Below, piece by piece: positions 6,401 to 7,025 of a stretch of 7,025 nucleotides of DNA. How positions within the stretch are numbered: position 1 is the first letter of the stretch; every line of letters starts with the position of its first letter. The position numbers and the translations under genes were made by a program. The DNA is from an uncultured Cellvibrio sp. (GTDB lineage Bacteria > Pseudomonadota > Gammaproteobacteria > Pseudomonadales > Cellvibrionaceae): NCBI GenBank assembly GCA_946482385.1, contig CAMLRI010000109.1, forward strand, positions 1-7,025. Direction: 5' to 3'. The notes beneath the pieces were generated by a model that saw only the letters and a program-made list of their open reading frames with translations, did no database searches and was not told the DNA's origin.

Positions 6401-6506
6401 AGGAGTTTGGGGTATAACTGCTGAGACCGACTGAGACATGGATGTCGATGTCGAGCCCCCAGGGATGGGTTTACGGCGTGTCTCAGCAGTTATACCCCAA
6501 ACTCCT
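6401..6506. repeat. 106-base element with perfect 27-bp inverted arms and two inner GGA hairpins
   Basis: The arm at 6401-6427 begins AGGAGTTTGGGGTATAACTG and is exactly complementary to 6480-6506. The 52-base interior holds two further hairpins on the plus strand. At 6435-6446 GAC and GTC enclose ATGGAT; at 6458-6469 CCC and GGG enclose AGGGAT, supported by GCC (6455-6457) pairing with GGC (6475-6477). Both loops read ANGGAN. No T-tract follows the stem on either strand, so it is not a standard terminator, although it sits between the ABC ATPase gene and the next unit. No target-site duplication is visible. I have the impression of similar sequences, with ATGGATG and AGGGATG cores, scattered in intergenic DNA of gammaproteobacteria; that is memory, not a search. 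Confidence 0.9.
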
Positions 6507-6526
6507 GGCACCAGATAAATTCCACC

Positions 6527-7025
6527 CTAGTTCACCACCCGCTTACGCGGAATAATCACTACACCTTCCTCGCGGCAATCCACATAGGCGCTAATGCCAT
6601 ACACCTGTTCCAGGTTGGCGCTGGTGAGCACCTCGCCCGGAGTGCCGGCGGCCACTACCTGGCCCTGGTGTAGCAACACCAGGCGCGAGCAAAAACGCGC
6701 AGCCAAACTTAAATCGTGCAGGGCCGCCAGCACACAGCCGCCCTGCTGGGCATGCTCGGCCCGCAGTTCCATAATGTGCAATTGGTGATAGGGATCGAGT
6801 GCGGCTATAGGTTCATCGGCCAAAATGATGTGCGGTTCACCGGCAAATACCCGCGCCAGAAGCGCTCGCTGCAATTCGCCGCCAGACAAAGTATCCACCC
6901 GCCGCTGGCGCAAATGCCCCAGCTCGGTTAATTGGATCGCCCGCTCTATAGCCTGACGATCCTGCACCGATTTTCCACTCATGGGTTTGTGCCAGGGCGC
7001 GCGCCCCAAACCCACCAGGTGCTCC
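6527..7025 (-). CDS. ABC transporter ATP-binding protein, iron-siderophore/haem/B12 type, cut at the right edge
   Basis: The C-terminal 166 or so residues of a cytoplasmic ATPase that powers import of a metal complex through a FecCD/BtuC-type permease. In reading order it shows V-G-L-G-R-A-P-W (the segment after the Q-loop), the signature L-S-G-G-E-L-Q-R (about 6886-6866), Walker B I-I-L-A-D-E-P (about 6829-6809), the D-loop A-L-D-P-Y-H-Q-L, and the switch His in A-A-L-H-D-L-S-L. The D-P-x-H-Q-L and L-H-D-L-S-L-A-A forms are typical of the FecE/HmuV/BtuD subgroup. The frame is open to the window end, and Walker A and the Q-loop lie beyond it. The GTG at 7015 is internal, not a start. The gene ends at TAG 6527-6529, 20 bases before the inverted-repeat element. 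Substrate type among siderophore, haem and cobalamin cannot be decided here. Confidence 0.93.
   Translation of the reverse strand, partial: EHLVGLGRAPWHKPMSGKSVQDRQAIERAIQLTELGHLRQRRVDTLSGGELQRALLARVFAGEPHIILADEPIAALDPYHQLHIMELRAEHAQQGGCVLAALHDLSLAARFCSRLVLLHQGQVVAAGTPGEVLTSANLEQVYGISAYVDCREEGVVIIPRKRVVN

Noticed and set aside
6401..6506. Inverted repeat as a standard Rho-independent terminator
   Set aside because: The arms are long, the loop is 52 bases and neither side is followed by a T-tract. It could still affect transcript ends, but it is not the standard form.
6401..6506. Inverted repeat as an insertion sequence end or CRISPR-type unit
   Set aside because: There is no transposase frame, no visible target-site duplication, and no regularly spaced repeat and spacer pattern.
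6438..6518. A 26-codon frame (starting M-D-V-D-V-E-P) running through the inverted-repeat element
   Set aside because: No ribosome binding site, and the sequence is dictated by the repeat structure. RNA structure explains it better than coding.
7013..7015. GTG as the start of the ABC ATPase
   Set aside because: The frame continues open to the window edge with family-typical residues before it, and an ATPase without Walker A would not function. The gene is simply cut by the edge.

Overview
The window looks like the chromosome of a plant-polysaccharide-degrading gammaproteobacterium close to Cellvibrio (Cellvibrionaceae). The main clue is the large secreted pectate lyase, whose modules are joined by long polyserine linkers, a hallmark of that group. 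The proteobacterial-type chemoreceptor, DUF4442 and YdgJ-like proteins and the moderate GC content agree with this. The assignment is inferred from sequence style, not from a database match.

Layout from left to right. (1) Positions 1-854, minus strand: a periplasmic DUF4198 protein, followed after a short gap by the first codons of another gene that runs off the left edge. A perfect 15-bp Fur-type palindrome lies upstream at 920-934, so this looks like an iron-repressed operon. (2) Positions 909-1287: a divergent intergenic region holding the Fur box and a 7-5-7 inverted repeat. (3) Positions 1288-3075, plus strand: a 595-residue modular pectate lyase with a signal peptide, a PelC-like PL1 domain with all expected calcium and catalytic residues, a Ser linker, an FN3-like domain, a second Ser linker and a small four-cysteine C-terminal domain. 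A strong intrinsic terminator follows. (4) Positions 3129-3337: a pyrimidine-rich spacer with small tandem repeats. (5) Positions 3338-4849, plus strand: a complete transmembrane methyl-accepting chemotaxis protein. Its stop codon overlaps tail to tail with the stop of the next gene. (6) Positions 4846-6356, minus strand: a two-gene unit, DUF4442 (hotdog-like) then a YdgJ-type Gfo/Idh/MocA oxidoreductase, with 5 bases between them. (7) Positions 6401-6506: a 106-base element with perfect 27-bp inverted arms. Its interior can form two small hairpins that both display an ANGGAN loop. (8) Positions 6527-7025, minus strand: the C-terminal part of an iron-siderophore/haem/cobalamin-type ABC ATPase, cut by the right edge.

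How the parts may work together: the lyase would be exported and would cut polygalacturonate. The adjacent chemoreceptor may steer the cell by a small ligand, but nothing in the sequence identifies that ligand. The left operon and right ABC gene both point to metal or iron-complex uptake but are not visibly linked. The most unusual item is the inverted-repeat element at 6401-6506. It is not explained by any gene, has no T-tract to make it an ordinary terminator, and carries paired GGA hairpins resembling CsrA/RsmA binding sites.
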